A stretch of 64,000 nt of DNA from Allomyces arbusculus (Eukaryota > Blastocladiomycota > Blastocladiomycetes > Blastocladiales > Blastocladiaceae): the NCBI GenBank assembly GCA_027604705.1, contig JADHYV010000031.1, positions 1-64,000 on the forward strand. Reading direction: 5' to 3'. Under the pieces are notes generated by a model. The model did no database searches, was not told where the DNA came from, and saw only the letters and a program-made list of their open reading frames with translations. This document shows positions 22,435 through 35,100 of the stretch, in pieces; positions within the stretch are counted from its first letter, which is position 1, and each line of letters begins with the position of its first letter. Position numbers and translations under genes: made by a program.

Positions 22435-22899
22435 TCCTCTGCTAATGCCAACAGCACCGTTTGCTACCTGCGCGGTTTTTGATAGTGCTCATAATCAATA
22501 CCGCGACATCGCAAATGCAAATTGTTCCTGTTGTGGATCCAGCCATGATTCGTTCTTGCTTGTCGCAAGCCGAATTGAAAGATTTTACTGATTGTTTCGC
22601 CCCTTTCAAGCTTTCCACCTCAAAATTCAAAACTTGGCACAGAATCCCGAACAGAATCAATGTTTACAACCACTTTACACCGCGTGCCTAGCAACACCAA
22701 GACAGAAATGATGGAACTTCTGAGTGACCAACCGGCCCGTTTGGCGCTTTTCGATCTGCGGGTTGAATTCACTCGCATCTATGACTTTAGTCTAGTGGGG
22801 GCGAAGCGGTCAGAGAAGAAGAATGTGAACACATGACTAAAACAGACTGCGCGAAATATAAGGAAATACATACCAACGGTCCCGCTCCAGCCACGAACA
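22435..22899. other. Intergenic, nothing recognised
   Basis: This stretch between the UGGT stop and the truncated end of relic A is relatively AT-rich. It has small open frames with no family resemblance. Confidence 0.5.
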
Positions 22900-23562
22900 A
22901 CGTAACCAAGCGCTCTGCGCACCGAACTCGACCAAAAACCCGTTGGGCGCCTGGAAGTCGGCATTGTCGAGCAACTGGCAGCACCATGTACCGGAATGCG
23001 GCACGTCACTCTGGCAAACGATGAGCCGCGAGTCCACATTGACGGCTATGACGGACTTCGACGCTGGCGTGGCGGCCATGAGCGCGCGCATGTTGGTGGG
23101 GGCCAGGTCGCCGCTGCCGCCAATCACAAACACAATGAACCCGTTCGCGAGCCCGTTTTGCACGCGCGCTTGCAGCACCGCTTGCGCATCGTCTGATGAC
23201 AGCGGTGTCGTCAAGTTGGGCCGGGGGATAATCCCGGCAAACACGATTTGGATCTTCCCACACGCGAGTGAGAGAATGAGCAATTGTGGTGTGAAATCGT
23301 GTCAGCCAACAAATAAAAATCAGTGGCAAACCAAAGACAAGCAGGTCTAGAAACGTCAATATCGCAAATCGAGACCGAGTTGGGCATTGCCAAGAGGCCC
23401 AGTCGAGCCAATCACGTCCATTGCAGCAGCAGGCCCGTCAGTCACCCTGGGCTGGCCTCCCTTGGGGTTGCGCTGCGCACCCTGTCAGTGCGGCAAAGTG
23501 TGTTCGACATTGGTCCGTTAATCCAAACATGTCGCTTCAAAAATGTATGAACACAGGGCGAG
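22900..23562 (-). pseudogene. Decayed formimidoylglutamase paralogue A
   Basis: On the minus strand, 23481-23363 matches exon 2 of the formimidoylglutamase gene (RNPKGGQP..GLDLR against RNGGRPGA..DVDLR), and 23257 down to about 22905 matches the first part of exon 3 (QARVQNGLANGFIVFVIGGS, then SVIAVNVDS, HSGTWCCQLLDNADFQAPNG). The splice donor after exon 2 reads AT instead of GT and the acceptor before exon 3 reads GG instead of AG. The metal motif DAHFD is replaced by DSRLI. Exons 4 and 5 are absent. An intron 1 segment (23484-23562) is clearly shared with relic B. It retains introns, so it arose by DNA duplication, not retroposition. It is non-functional as an enzyme by every sign I can read. 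Confidence 0.8.
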
Positions 23563-23961
23563 ATCCGAACCTCGTCCGTGGACGTGTTGGACGGGCGGTA
23601 GTCCGAGTCTGGAGAATGGGCAAGGTGATGAGAAACCGAGAATGAGCGGGAAAAAAGTGTCGAAATCTTACGAGCGCCACGTCAAACGCGAGCCGCCGTT
23701 GTTTTCTGATGTTGTCCAATCGGGAAGCCAACTTCCCCGCGCTGATCACGACCTCACCCGCGACGTGCACGTCACCCCAACGAGGACATCAACGCGAGCA
23801 GACCACTCGGCGCACTGCAACGCAAGCCCGCCGTGCTGTCCGACCGAACCAACGACACGACGCGGCTACTCACGAGTGTCAAGGACGATCCTGAGACAAC
23901 GCCACAACAACGATCTGCAAACCCGAACGACGCGACTTTGACGTGTTCATTCTCGACCACC
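23563..23961. other. Intergenic / 5' leader of the PSS gene
   Basis: This 399-bp spacer is divergent between relic A and phosphatidylserine synthase. No gene or TATA box is apparent. Confidence 0.5.
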
Positions 23962-25652
23962 ATGGACTCGCCGACTCGGAGCGACTTTGAGGCTCCGGTC
24001 GAGCAGCAGTTGCAAGCACAAGAACCGCGCAAGACCATGAAATCTTGGGATTCTGGCCATTTTGCCGACCCCGTCGACCCGTCAATCGGTAATATGCGCC
24101 TCCGCTCGCGAGACCGACGATACGAGCGACGACGTTGATTTTGATCATGACCCGTTCCAGAGTTCCTCTACAAGCCGCACACCATTTCGGGCCTGGTGCT
24201 CATGGTCGGGTGCTTCATCTACTACGCGTTCCACGACCACGGCGACGATTCGCCCAAAGTGTGCGTGCATGCTTGGTCAACGACTGCAAATTGCGCATAC
24301 CCTCACTTCCGTTGATGTTGATCGATGTAGCGGGGCAATTGCAACGCTCTGCACGTTCCTCTTCTTTGCGACCATCACGATGCGCGACGGGCCGTTTATC
24401 CGCCCGCATCCTGTCGTTTGGCGGTTTGTCCTGGCGCTGGGGTTCGCGTACCAGCTGCTCTTGACGTACATGCTGTTCCAGGTACCAATTATGCGCTGTT
24501 CACTTCACGCCGCATGTGATCGCTGCGGTCGCTCATGCTCACTGGTCCTGAACTTGCTAGGACGTGTCGTTTGCACGCAATCTGCTCAACAAGCTCGACC
24601 CGACGATTGGTGTCCCGATCCCCGAAAAGTCGTACGCCGAGAACTGTGATTTCACGGTCGAGAACATCATGGTTCGTGACGCACATCGGTTCTTGCTTTA
24701 CGGTACGATGCTGACATGATGATATTCCGTCTGGTAGAACGGCATCGACGAGTTCGTGATTGCGCACTCGGTCGGCTGGTTCGCCAAGGCCCTGATCCTG
24801 CGCGATTACTGGTTCTGCTGGATTCTCAGCATCATGTTCGAGGTGTGCGAGTACTCGCTGCAGCACCAGCTGCCCAACTTTGCCGAGTGCTGGTGGGACC
24901 ATGTATGTTTGTCCGCTGAACTTGACCGGCTCTCGCGCACTTGCCTGATCAATCAGACGTTCGTTTCGAAACGTAGTGGATCCTTGACGTGCTCATTTGC
25001 AATTGGCTCGGCACCGTCATCGGCATGAAGACGTGCGAGTACTTTGCAATGCGGCACTACTCGTGGCGCGGCATTCGCCACATCAAGGGGTACCGCGGCA
25101 AGGTCAAGCGCGCCGTGCAGCAGTTTACACCGCACTCGTGGGTCCGGTTCGAGTGGGGCACGACGCGCAGCTTTGGCAACTACGTTGGCGTCCTTGCGCT
25201 GCTCTTCTTTGTACATTGCTCATCTCTCCGCCCGACCTCGCACTCTCTCTACCCGGGCAAATCTGACTAACCACCATCCATAGGTCCTCCTCGCTGAACT
25301 CAACGCCTTCTACCTGAAATTCATCCTGTGGATCCCGCCGAGCCACCCGATCAACATTCTGCGCCTGCTGCTCGTGTTCCTGTGCGCACTACCCGCCGTG
25401 CGCGAGGCCTACCAGTACATGAACGACGAGCGCGTCAAGCGCATTGGCATGCACGCGTGGCTGGCGATTGCCGCGATCAGTACCGAAGTGCTTATTTGCA
25501 TCAAGTACGACCCGGAGCTGTTTTTGATGCCATTCCCACCGCATGTGGTCCGGTTCTGGGCTGTCTTTGCCGCGGCCGTTGTGCTCTACCCGATTTGGCA
25601 GTTTGTGATCGTGCCGCGGTGGTGGCCGGCAGAGAAGGTCAAGAGCGAGTAG
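23962..25652 (+). CDS. Phosphatidylserine synthase, base-exchange (PTDSS) type
   Basis: This ER membrane enzyme makes phosphatidylserine by exchanging the head group of an existing phospholipid for L-serine. Seven exons are resolved: 23962-24088, 24161-24260, 24331-24481, 24561-24671, 24738-24902, 24977-25210 and 25284-25652, all in phase, for 418 aa. The family pattern is clear in [61 protein letters not shown], the hallmark [11 protein letters not shown], and [16 protein letters not shown]. Eight or so transmembrane helices fit the PTDSS1/2 topology. Most fungi make phosphatidylserine with the unrelated CDP-diacylglycerol enzyme Cho1, so this animal/plant-type enzyme is notable. I cannot say whether it prefers phosphatidylcholine or phosphatidylethanolamine. 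The start at 23962 is the first Met of a short soluble N-terminus. Confidence 0.95.
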
Positions 25653-26040
25653 GAGAGAGTGCGCGTTGGTCGGCGCGGGAGTCAGGTGGACGGGAGGTGT
25701 TTTTTGGCGCTTGTTTTTTTCAGTTCAGGTTCGGTTTCGGGTTTTTTGCTTCCATAGTGCTTGCGTGCTTTTCGTTTCCACATCAATCATTTCCAAAACA
25801 TAGGATTGCCCAATTTTCTATTTCGTCGGGGGCGCGCCGCCGACCGACTCAAATTGACGCGACCAAATGATTCTGCAGCAAGTCTGCGGTGATGCGACCT
25901 GCAAATCGTTCGTGCACCTCCGCCAATATCTTGAAATCGAGAAGGAAAATGCGCGGCTCAGAGCTGGGCCAGACACCGTCAAATCTAGAGCCGTGTGTGT
26001 GAGTTATAAGGCAAGAGCGGAACTGAATGGGCCTGCAAGA
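25653..26040. other. Convergent intergenic region
   Basis: This 388-bp spacer between the 3' ends of PSS and the DNA ligase has T-rich runs soon after the PSS stop, consistent with 3' UTR. No gene is seen. Confidence 0.55.
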
Positions 26041-29000
26041 TCAAAGTGCGTACCGTGCTTTCCAATCCCGCACCAATTCCGGGACCAACACCGACTCTCT
26101 GCGTACTAACACAAGTGCAGGAACGGCGCTCGCACGCGGAAGCCCAACACTCGGCGGGTCCACCAGCTCGTCCAAACTCCGCCGCGATGTCCAGACCACA
26201 CGGTACTTGTCCATGACCGGGACCAGCTCGTCGACAATCGCATCGGTCAAGTGATCCACCATGACGTTCGCGCCTGCGAGATGTTTGATGGGCAAGTCCT
26301 GCTCCTTCTGGACGGCGGCCTTCCGATCGAAAATGGCGCGCGTCGGACTGATCCACGGCACATCCTCCTCGTCGATGTCCATATCCATGATCTCCGTCGC
26401 CGCGTCGCTCACGACATCCGTCTCGTCTCCGCCGTCATCTTCCACGATCAGTGGGGCCGGCGCCGAGCTACTCCACCCACCAACGCGCTGCGTTGTCATC
26501 TGCGTCGACCCGAGCACCTGCGACATTTCTGCGGCCGTGACGTTACTGTTCGAGACCATCCACTCATCCACCACGTCGCCGTCGCCCTCCACTTCGTCCA
26601 CATCCTCGTCATCATCGACCATACTCCCGGCCCACTCGCGTATCGCCGCGCGCTGCTCTGGTGTGACCTTGCCCTTGCGATCGCCAAACTGCCACCCGTT
26701 AGCGTTCACTTGAGCAAACGACATGCAGTCGGTCCACTTCACGTCGGTCCGGATCCGCTTGATGCGTGGGTGCCGCAGAGTGTAGTGCTGGCGATTCGGC
26801 GGTTTCGAAATTTCGGCGCCGTAGAGTTCAGCGACGAGTGGCGTCGTGAACATGTATTCCGGCAAAGGCACGTCGGAATCGGCCGTCGAGTAGTCGAGGT
26901 GGTAAGTTAGGGCCGGGAGCGTGAATGCGCGCGTGCGCGGCATCGTGTGCGAGTTGGGCGAGAGCTTGATGAATTGGCCGATGGTCGAGTGCGCAATAGA
27001 CTTGATGAGTGCAGCCGCTACAGATGGTGGAGGGTGAGAATTCGCACGGGCATTATCAAAACGTAACACGGCGGACAGCATACTCATGCCCGTCTCGACG
27101 GCAAAAAGGACGTTGAACGTCGGTTTCGTGCCCTAGAGCACGGCCGTTCGAGCACGGTGAGCGCACTGACCTGGTCAACAGTCGACTGGAAGGAACAATC
27201 CAACGCACCCGACTGATATCCGCCTGGTCCTCGACCGCGCCAATGATCAAGTGCGTCATGAGAGCGTGATGATCGCCGAATTCGGATGCTAGGCAACGGC
27301 GACGTCAAGTCAACGTCAACCATGCGCGACACAAAAACAGGAGAGCACGTGCTGTTCAGTGCCGTCAAGTCGTCCTGGATGCGCCGCCGATCAAACCACC
27401 CGCCAAGCACGACCCAATCGTGGTTCTCGCGCATACCCTCGACGTAGTCGCGCTTCATTTTAGCAAACGTAGCCTTGGAGTAAAAAGCGTTCCAATCCTT
27501 GAGCATCAATCCCTCCTCGTGGCAATGCACGACCTCATGAACAAACAACTTCATGATCTCGTCAACTTTGTGCGGGCTCACGACCACGTACGGCGACGTA
27601 GCCGCACGGCCCTCGACGTGGCGAATGATCTGATCGAGCAGGGCGCGTCGCTTGTGAAGCGGTTCGAAAATGAGCGACTCGCCGTTGTGCACAATCACAT
27701 CGAAAAATACGAGGAAGAGCTGCTGCGACGGGTCCTTGCTAGGGTGGAGAAGGTGTCAGCCACGGCGAAAATACAAACTAGTCGAGTCAGCGAGCAGATC
27801 GGACCGCTTCCCGTGCTCGCGGAGTCGGTGGAACGGAAGCCGCCTCTGCGTCGCGACATCGATTGAGATCATTTCGGCCTCGAGAACGCACGACTGAACT
27901 GTGTCGCGCAACGCGGCAAAGATGATCGGGTGCGTGTCGGCGCGGTCGACGGTCGAGTCGCGCTTGGACTTGCTGAAAATCAGGCACGACTGGCGCGTGC
28001 GGTCGAGGACATGGATTTGCATGCTGGTAAGGTCGGGAGAGTCAGCTTGCGGACAGAACAGGCCGGGAAAAAAAGAAAAAATGCACCACGTACCGCTCGC
28101 CGTCATACTTGCGCTCGACACAGTACGCTTTCGCCTTGGTCCGGAGAATGTCCTCGGGTTTGTTGATCTGGCGCGAGACGGGGGGCTACGTCGGTTACGG
28201 GTCGTCCTCTGTCAGTTGGAATTGCATTGGGCGTTGCGCTTGTGAATCAGTCGCAAACTCGAAATACCTCGATAGGAATGCCGACGTGCGGTATAATGTA
28301 CTTGCGCGCGACCTCCTCCCACTGCGGCGGCGGCATGTTGAAGGCGTCAAACTTGATCCCATCGTGTGCCATCAGGTCCAAAGTATTGGCCACGACGCAA
28401 AGGTTGGCTGTCCTGGAAAAGTGTGGGAGAAAATCAAGTCACGTTCCATGTATTTCGCCGAGTGCAGGATCCATAAGCGAGTACATTCGCCAAGCCGCAC
28501 ACATCCACGGCATGAACCAATACCACATCGTGTCCGACGCCCTGGGCGAGAGTCGTAAATCTTTCAAGATGACGCGCAGCATCCACTTCAGGTCGATGGG
28601 CGAGAGGTCCACCAGCAGGTCGCGAAGAATGGCTTCGCGCGACCGTGGCGACGGAATGGGAACGTCGCCAGTTCCGTCCAAGTTGGAAAATGAGCACTTT
28701 CTGCAGAGCGACGAGTAAATCGTGAGAATCACGACTATCGATCAGTCCGGGGAGGGCGCGGCACGCACGAGGCCAATTCGTCGAGCAATTCATGCGCACG
28801 GGCAACCGTCAGGAGAGATCGACGGGTCGGTAACCGGCTCTGCAGCACTGTCGCGGCCATAGCAGGCAAGTCGGCGCCAATATCGGGACCACACGCGTAG
28901 GTTGTCCAGTGAAGTATTTTGAGCGCGGCCGGGTCCGTCTTGGCGAGCCCAAAGACGTTGATCAAGGCTGTGGCCAAGGCGCGGTCTTGCAAACCGTACT

Positions 29001-29316
29001 TACGCCGCACGTCTCGGGTCGGGAACAGCAAGCAGAGCAACAGCCAAGTCACAGCGTGCGCAAGGGACGACGGGTCGTAATCGTATGGCGGGAAGAGCGG
29101 GCCAACGGTCGGGTTGTTGCGGACTCGCTGGTAAAGCTCGATGATTTTTTGCACGGGCGCCGTCATGCGGCCACGGGGTTGAACATTGGTGGGACTTGTT
29201 GGACGGCCGCCATGACTCAAGCTGTTGGTGCGTTGCAGTGCTCCGGTGCTTGAAGATCCCAACTCGAGCTGGTCGACCGAATCCAAAATGTCAGCGAAAT
29301 GTTGGAAGAGCAGCAT
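26041..29316 (-). CDS. ATP-dependent DNA ligase, LIG4-related, apparently without BRCT repeats
   Basis: This ligase joins DNA ends and is most similar in my reading to DNA ligase IV. Minus-strand exons 1-6 are 29316-28769, 28700-28443, 28412-28268, 28185-28094, 28023-27775 and 27738 downwards. The 3' part (about 27300-26041) contains at least one more intron that I could not fix. The N-terminal alpha-helical domain reads RRKYGLQDRALATALINVFG and SPIDLKWMLRVILKDLRL. The catalytic lysine is in CVERKYDGERMQIHVLD (motif I). Then come LEAEMISID (motif III), EEGLMLKDWNAFY (motif IV) and, at the end of the OB fold, TLRHPRIKRIRTDVKW. LIG4 normally has two BRCT domains after this point. Here ~250 residues are acidic and disordered with no BRCT pattern I can see. 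It may be the BRCT-less LIG4-like class described in filamentous fungi. Confidence 0.82.
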
Positions 29317-29793
29317 TTTTGCGGTTGCATCAGGCTACGTGTCGGTTGGCATCGGATTGGCGTTGCAAGAGTGCAGCGTTCGAAAAGCAGTGTGGGCTCT
29401 GGTTCTCTGAATGCAGGCTTGCAAAGGTGACTTAAAGCAATGGAGACGGAAGTCTGACGTGGACGGTGCCTCCAAAATCACAAGTTTGCCTGTGGAAAAG
29501 TTGTCCAACCAAAATCCATTGGCGCCACTGGGTCACCATCGCCACCTCCACCATCTTGCACGCTCTTGCACGGCCTCTGCACGCCCGCGCACAACGCCAT
29601 CGTATTTTCGACCCGAGCGCTGACAACGCGCGTTCCACGCGATCAAACGCGCGGCAAACCTTTTCACGACGCGACAGACGCCGCACAATACGGCCTTGGC
29701 CGACTTGCAGCGCACGACCCGCACCAATCGCGCCTAGTCTCCCTTGCTCGCTTGGACCAACCATCAACTCTGCGCATTCCAACCACCAACATT
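29317..29793. promoter_or_regulatory. Divergent intergenic region, ligase / orphan
   Basis: This 477-bp spacer separates two opposed start codons. Nothing else is recognised in it. Confidence 0.45.
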
Positions 29794-30958
29794 ATGGCAG
29801 ACGACGCAGAGAGCTCGGTACATGATCGCGATGGATACTCATCGACCCGCACCACGCCGAGCCGTGTTCGATGCCCGTTTATGCAAAAGAACGACACCAA
29901 ACTGACGACCAGCTCGCGTTCGGGTCGGCAATGGTACTAGGCCGCACTCTTGGCCAACCGCTTCACGACGGCGACCATGGAAGAGAAGAAGGTCGAGCTG
30001 AGCAAGTTTATTGCCATCAAGCGCGACCGCGTCGAGACGTTGCGCGAGGAGCTTCGTGCGCGCGAAGGTCTCTCCATTACGTTGAGCTCATCGACGCGTT
30101 TTCTTGCCCAACTCACGACGCAGGCCCCTGGCTAACGCGTCCTTATTTACCCCAGACGAACTCGCGCTGCTCAAGGAACAGCTCGAAGCGATTGCGCGCG
30201 CCGAGCAGACCGAGGCCTGGCTCACGGGAGAGGCCGACCCGGACGACCCACAACTGGCCGAGCTCAATGCCGATCTCGAGCGGCTCGGGCTCATTGACGA
30301 CCTGGCCGTGGCCGTTGAAGGCGACGAGGACGTGGATACTGATGCCATTGAGGCCGCCGACGTCGCGTACGTGCCGCCCGTGTTCCCGGAGCACGTCGTC
30401 GAGCAGATCAAGGCTGAGGCCAAGGAGGCGCGCAGCCGTCCGCAGCCGCTGCCCGCCGAGTTTGCCGACGACCGGTGGGTGCAGGCGATGCGCCCGACCG
30501 TGCAGGACGCAGTCGAGACGGCTCCCGTTTGCGACGTGGTCGATGCCGTGTCGCTCACGGCCAACGCGACCGAAGTCACGACGCACACGCTCGTGTTTGG
30601 GCTCAACCAGCTGCGGCTCGGGTGGAGCAAGATTGCGCCGACCGACACGTACAAGCTGGCCATGGCCTTGACGGCGGAGACGTTCCTTGACGTCAAGACG
30701 GAAATTGACCGGCTGCTCGAGCTGGCCGCGGGCACGCTGGGTCTGCCGGCCAATCACGGTATCGTCGTCGCACTCACGCGTGTGCAAGAGTCGTTGGTCG
30801 AGGGGATTGCGGCCATGGCCGATGCGACTACGTACCGCCGTGCCGTTGTCGTGGCCGTGGATGTGGTGGAGAAGGTGGCCATGGCCGCGGGTACGGCGCT
30901 CGCGGACCTGCAGGCCCAAGCCGACATGGACGCGGCCGACGATGCCGACGAAGAGTGA
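29794..30958 (+). CDS. Acidic helical orphan protein
   Basis: I do not recognise this protein. Exons are 29794-29817, 29941-30067 and 30156-30958, joining in phase, for 317 aa. The first exon encodes only MADDAESS. Residues ~9-75 form a strong coiled coil (MEEKKVELSKFIAIKRDRVE, LREELRAREDELALLKEQLE). An acidic stretch follows (AVEGDEDVDTDAIEAADV), then a predicted helical domain with regular leucine spacing (HTLVFGLNQLRLGWSKI, VKTEIDRLLELAAGTLGL, VAVDVVEKVAMAAGTALADL) and an acidic tail ending ADDADEE. It has no Cys-rich, catalytic or transmembrane feature. It could be a complex subunit or chaperone-like factor, but nothing in the neighbourhood specifies a role. Confidence 0.75.
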
Positions 30959-32149
30959 CCGCGTTTCGTTCCGCGCTTTGCTCGCTCGCGCTGACCAACC
31001 AAGCTCTGACCACCAGCACCAATCATCAACGATCGCGGGGTCATGGCCCGATTTTCATTTTTGTTGCCGCTTGTTTCGCACATTTTTGTCGATGACCACC
31101 CCTTTTGCACAACAAGACGACGCTCATTTTTGCCCCTGCTTGCCAACGCGCCCGCTCTGGTGGCCACGAGATGCCTTCTTCCTTTCTTTGTCGAGTCAAA
31201 GGATGCTGTCCACCCGGCCTCGTTTCCATTAACGGTCGCACATCAGTCGGTAATCATGTCTTTCTCTTGCTTTGTACTGCGCTGTCCAAGACGTGTCGCA
31301 ACACGTCGCTTTCGCCGGTCGTGCCGCACACCCCGGCCGCGCACAGGTTGAGAGACCCATTTCGGCACGGTTCCTTGTTTTTCAATCCGTTTCGGTTGTG
31401 GTGGGAACGAGCGGGAAACAAAACAGAGTGCCGGGGGGAAGCCCAACGTGGAAAGACGGGTTGGCTGAGCACCTTGGGCGTGGCGTGGGCGCGGTCGCTG
31501 CCTGGCCTGCCCGGCCGTGGCTTCCCTTCCACACTTCTGCAGCTTCTGCTGTGGAAAAACCAAACCTGGCGCAACCATCGACAGGCATCGCCCTGCCTGG
31601 CGCCCCACCATGACGCCTGCCCGGCCACCTTCCGCGTTGGCAACCTCTCCTTGACGCGCGCCCTCCAAGAGCTCGCTGCAAACCTCCCGCCAACGCCGCG
31701 CGCGTGTGCTGCTCTCGCGCGACCATACCGGCTTGAGTTTACCAACGACGCCCCGGTGATCCTCGCGACGAGCGCGCTCGCATCCCCGCTTCAACCAACC
31801 GCTCTCGACTCGACAAACGAGCTCCTGGACCAGCTGCCCCGCTTGTCTGCGTGCTGCTCCCGCCAGCCAATCGAAAAACCCGGCCCAGACGCGACGCTGC
31901 CATTTTCGCGCGTCTCGATCCTCTCTTTTTCGGTGAAGTCGTGACGAACCCGGACTTGGCTGCCGGTCGCGACCTGTACGCTTGCTCACCCAAGGTACGC
32001 CGATGTTGCCCTGAGCGTGGAGCCCGTGCCGGCATGGCAGAGCGGGCTGGCAACAGCGATCTGGCCTCGCACAACGCGGACTCGAACCAAGGCTCAATTC
32101 TCCCCTTTTGCTTGGCTCCAGTTCATAGTCTCTCTCTGATCTCGCCGCT
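30959..32149. other. Long intergenic region upstream of the P-loop protein gene
   Basis: This 1,191-bp spacer has long overlapping open frames on both strands (for example 31105-31944 plus and 31243-32232 minus), but their composition (Arg/Ala/Pro-rich) and lack of family resemblance suggest GC-driven artefacts. It ends in a CT-rich leader before the ATG at 32150. I see no supported gene. Confidence 0.5.
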
Positions 32150-35100
32150 ATGTCGTCGCGTTCGAACCCGGCCGCGCGCGCCGCGCGCGCCCGCACGCTC
32201 TCGACCATTTCATCGGTGACCGAGGCCTCCAACTATTCGTCGGTCGCGCCGTCGTCGTCCGTCTCGGTCGTCTCGTCGCGCGACTACATTTCGTCGCACA
32301 ACGACTCGTCATCGTCCTCGTCGTCGTCGTCGGGCTCGTCCTACACGGCCGATTTCCAGGTCGACGATGCCGCGACCGCGGTCACGACCACGACCGTCGC
32401 CGCGTCGGCGCCGTTTGTGTCGCGCACGGGCGGTGGGGTCCCGACGGCCGTCGTCCCGATCATTGGCACGTCGCAGGCGGGCAAGGTACGTTTTGCTTGT
32501 ATTCTTTGCGCTGGATTTCTTCCTCTGTGCTCGGTCCAAGTGCCTGCATGCTGACGCTTTGTTTCCATGCGGTGCGGTTCATGTCTAGACGACGCTCATC
32601 CAATTCCTGCACGACTACTGCGAGGCCGCGTACGACCCGTCCGAGCTGCGCGTTGGCGACGGCGTCAACTCGCAGACCAAGGCTGCGCGCCGCTTCTTCC
32701 TGCGCGTGCCGCATCGCCAGGCGCTGCTCGTCCCGCGCGCGCACAAGGGCGCGTCGCTCGAGGCGCAGCTGTTTGGCATGGACATCAACGCCTCGACGTC
32801 CAAGTACCAGGTCACGGCGTCGGCGCAGCAGCAGCAGTCGCAGCAGCAACAGCAACAGCAGCAGCAGCATCAGGTGACGACCACGTTTGCGAACAACAGC
32901 TCAAGCAACGGCCGTATCCAGCACTTCCACGAGCCGCAGATCCAGACGACGACCAAGACCGACTATGTCATGGAGAATGGCAAGCAGGTGCGCAAGACGA
33001 CCAAGGTGACCACAGCCACGTCTAAGCGTACGACCGCGTCGTACAACACGAGCTCGGGCATGTCGTCGGTCGGTATGGCCGGCGACCAGTCGTACTATGC
33101 CGTCAACGCGACGACCTCACAGCAGCAAGGCCAGCAGGGCCAGCAGCAGCAGGGGCAGGTGACCGCGAACATGGACCAGAGCATCACCAAGTTTGCGACC
33201 GACGTGGCCCTCCAGGCTGCAATTGGTGAGGGTCTCTACATGTCGCACCAGCAGCAACAGGAGCAGCAACAGCAGTTCCAGCAGCAGCAATTCCAGCAGC
33301 AACAGCAGCAGCAGTTCCACGACAACCACTCGGTCGTGTCGTCGCGCTCGTCGCGTTCGTCGTGCTCGTCGTGCTCGTCGGCTGTGTGCTCGTGCGACGA
33401 TGGCAGCTCGATCGTTTCCACGTCGACGGCCCTGTCGACGGCCGTGGCCGCTGCGTCGCTCGGCCCGCAGTCACTGCACCAGGTTCTGGGCGCACTCTAC
33501 CAGGGCGTCATGGCGCAGGGTGGTATGACGCGTGACGAGGCCCAGTTTGAGTACCTTGAGCAAGTCGAGGACCTGATGCACGACCGCGGTCTCGAGCTGA
33601 TCCTCACGCGCCCCTCGCCGCGCCCGCGCTTGTGCTTGGACCTGATCGATACACCCGGATTGCTCGACAGCGCCGCGTTTGCCAACCCATTTGTCGACCT
33701 CGACCACCTCACGGGAATTCTCGACCAGGTCAAGCGCGCCGGGTCGGTCACGGCCATTGTCTATGTGATCAACGCCGACCGCCCGTATGACTCGGCCTCG
33801 CTTGCGGCGCTGACCACCTACCTGACCAACCTGCGCGACCTGTGCACCAACCTTGTCGTTGTCCACTCATCGTACAACGTGCACAAGGCCATTGACCAGG
33901 CCAAGCGCGGTATCAACACCGGCAATGGCGCCGTGCCGTTGCAGAGCATCATGGCTGGCCCCGGCGGGTGCGTCCAGCCGGTGCCGCAGACTCAGGGCGA
34001 CCAGTTTGCCTTGTTCGACTTGGGCGTGCGCGCGTCCGAGTTCAACAAGAAACTTGCTGAGCTTGGATTCCCGGACGTCACCCCGATCCACGTGCCCATG
34101 GACAACGTTGTTCCGCGGGGTGCGCGCGCTGGTTTGCAGGCCGTCTGCTACGAGGGCATGCACGTATTGCTCGACGTGCTCGAGCAGTTGGCAACGGCCA
34201 CCGTCCCGACGCCCGTTGAGCGCGTGCAGTTCACCAAGGTACCGATCCTGCGTGACATGGACGTGCATGTCGAGCGCCACCTGCAGGCGACGATTGCGCA
34301 GGTGCGCAGCGATATGGTGCGCCTCTCCAAGTCCGACAAGGAGCGCCGCTTGATCGATGCCGCCGGCAAGATTGCGCAACTGCGTGCCGAAAAGCAGCGC
34401 GTCGACGCCGATCTCGCCTACTGTGACACTACCGACCAGGTCGAGATTGACGCGCGGTCGGCCGTCCCGGCGCCGCCCGCCTTGGCCGCTCAGTTTGGCA
34501 TGGGCCCGAACACGGCGCCCCCTTGCCCAATCCACGGCAAGCCCAACGACTGGAGCGTTGCGCGCGTCCACTCGTCGTGCCCGCACTGCCAGATCGCGAC
34601 GCACCCGGTCTTCATTCACTACGAGGCGCCCAATGGCACCAAGATCCGCGACGTGCATGTGACGCTCGCTTTGCCCGCGGGCTCAGTGCGCGTGCGCGGC
34701 GCGCACCTCTCGCCGGACCGCCGGCACTATCTGCTCGTTGCGGACGTGGCCGCGACGGTGGTCCCGCTCCTCGCGCGCGGCGCTCGCGGTACGGGCATCA
34801 CGGCCAAGTTCATGACGACGCGCCGCGACCGGTATGCGTCGGCGATCACGCGGCTGCACGCGGCGCGCGACCTTGTCGAGAAGCATCTGGCCCGTCACCG
34901 CGCCGAGCTGCAGCACGTGCTCCGTGCCCTTGGCGAGGAGCGCCGCCTTCTCGCCGAGTACGAGTCGCGCGTGGCCGTTTTGGAACGGTGTGTCCTGGCC
35001 GTGCGCGAGGACCGGATGCCGCTCGACTTGTTCCTCGAGGTGCAGGACGCGTACCGCAGTCTGGCGCGGTCGGTTCTGCGCCGGTCGGCGCGCGCGAGTG

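Noticed and set aside
22442-22691. Small open frames between UGGT and relic A as exon 4/5 remnants of the relic
   Set aside because: I looked for the VKLVDLSEFSP-type C-terminus on the minus strand and found nothing similar, so relic A appears truncated before this point.
31105-32232. Overlapping open frames on both strands upstream of the P-loop gene
   Set aside because: Neither resembles a known protein, both are compositionally biased, and they overlap each other almost completely.
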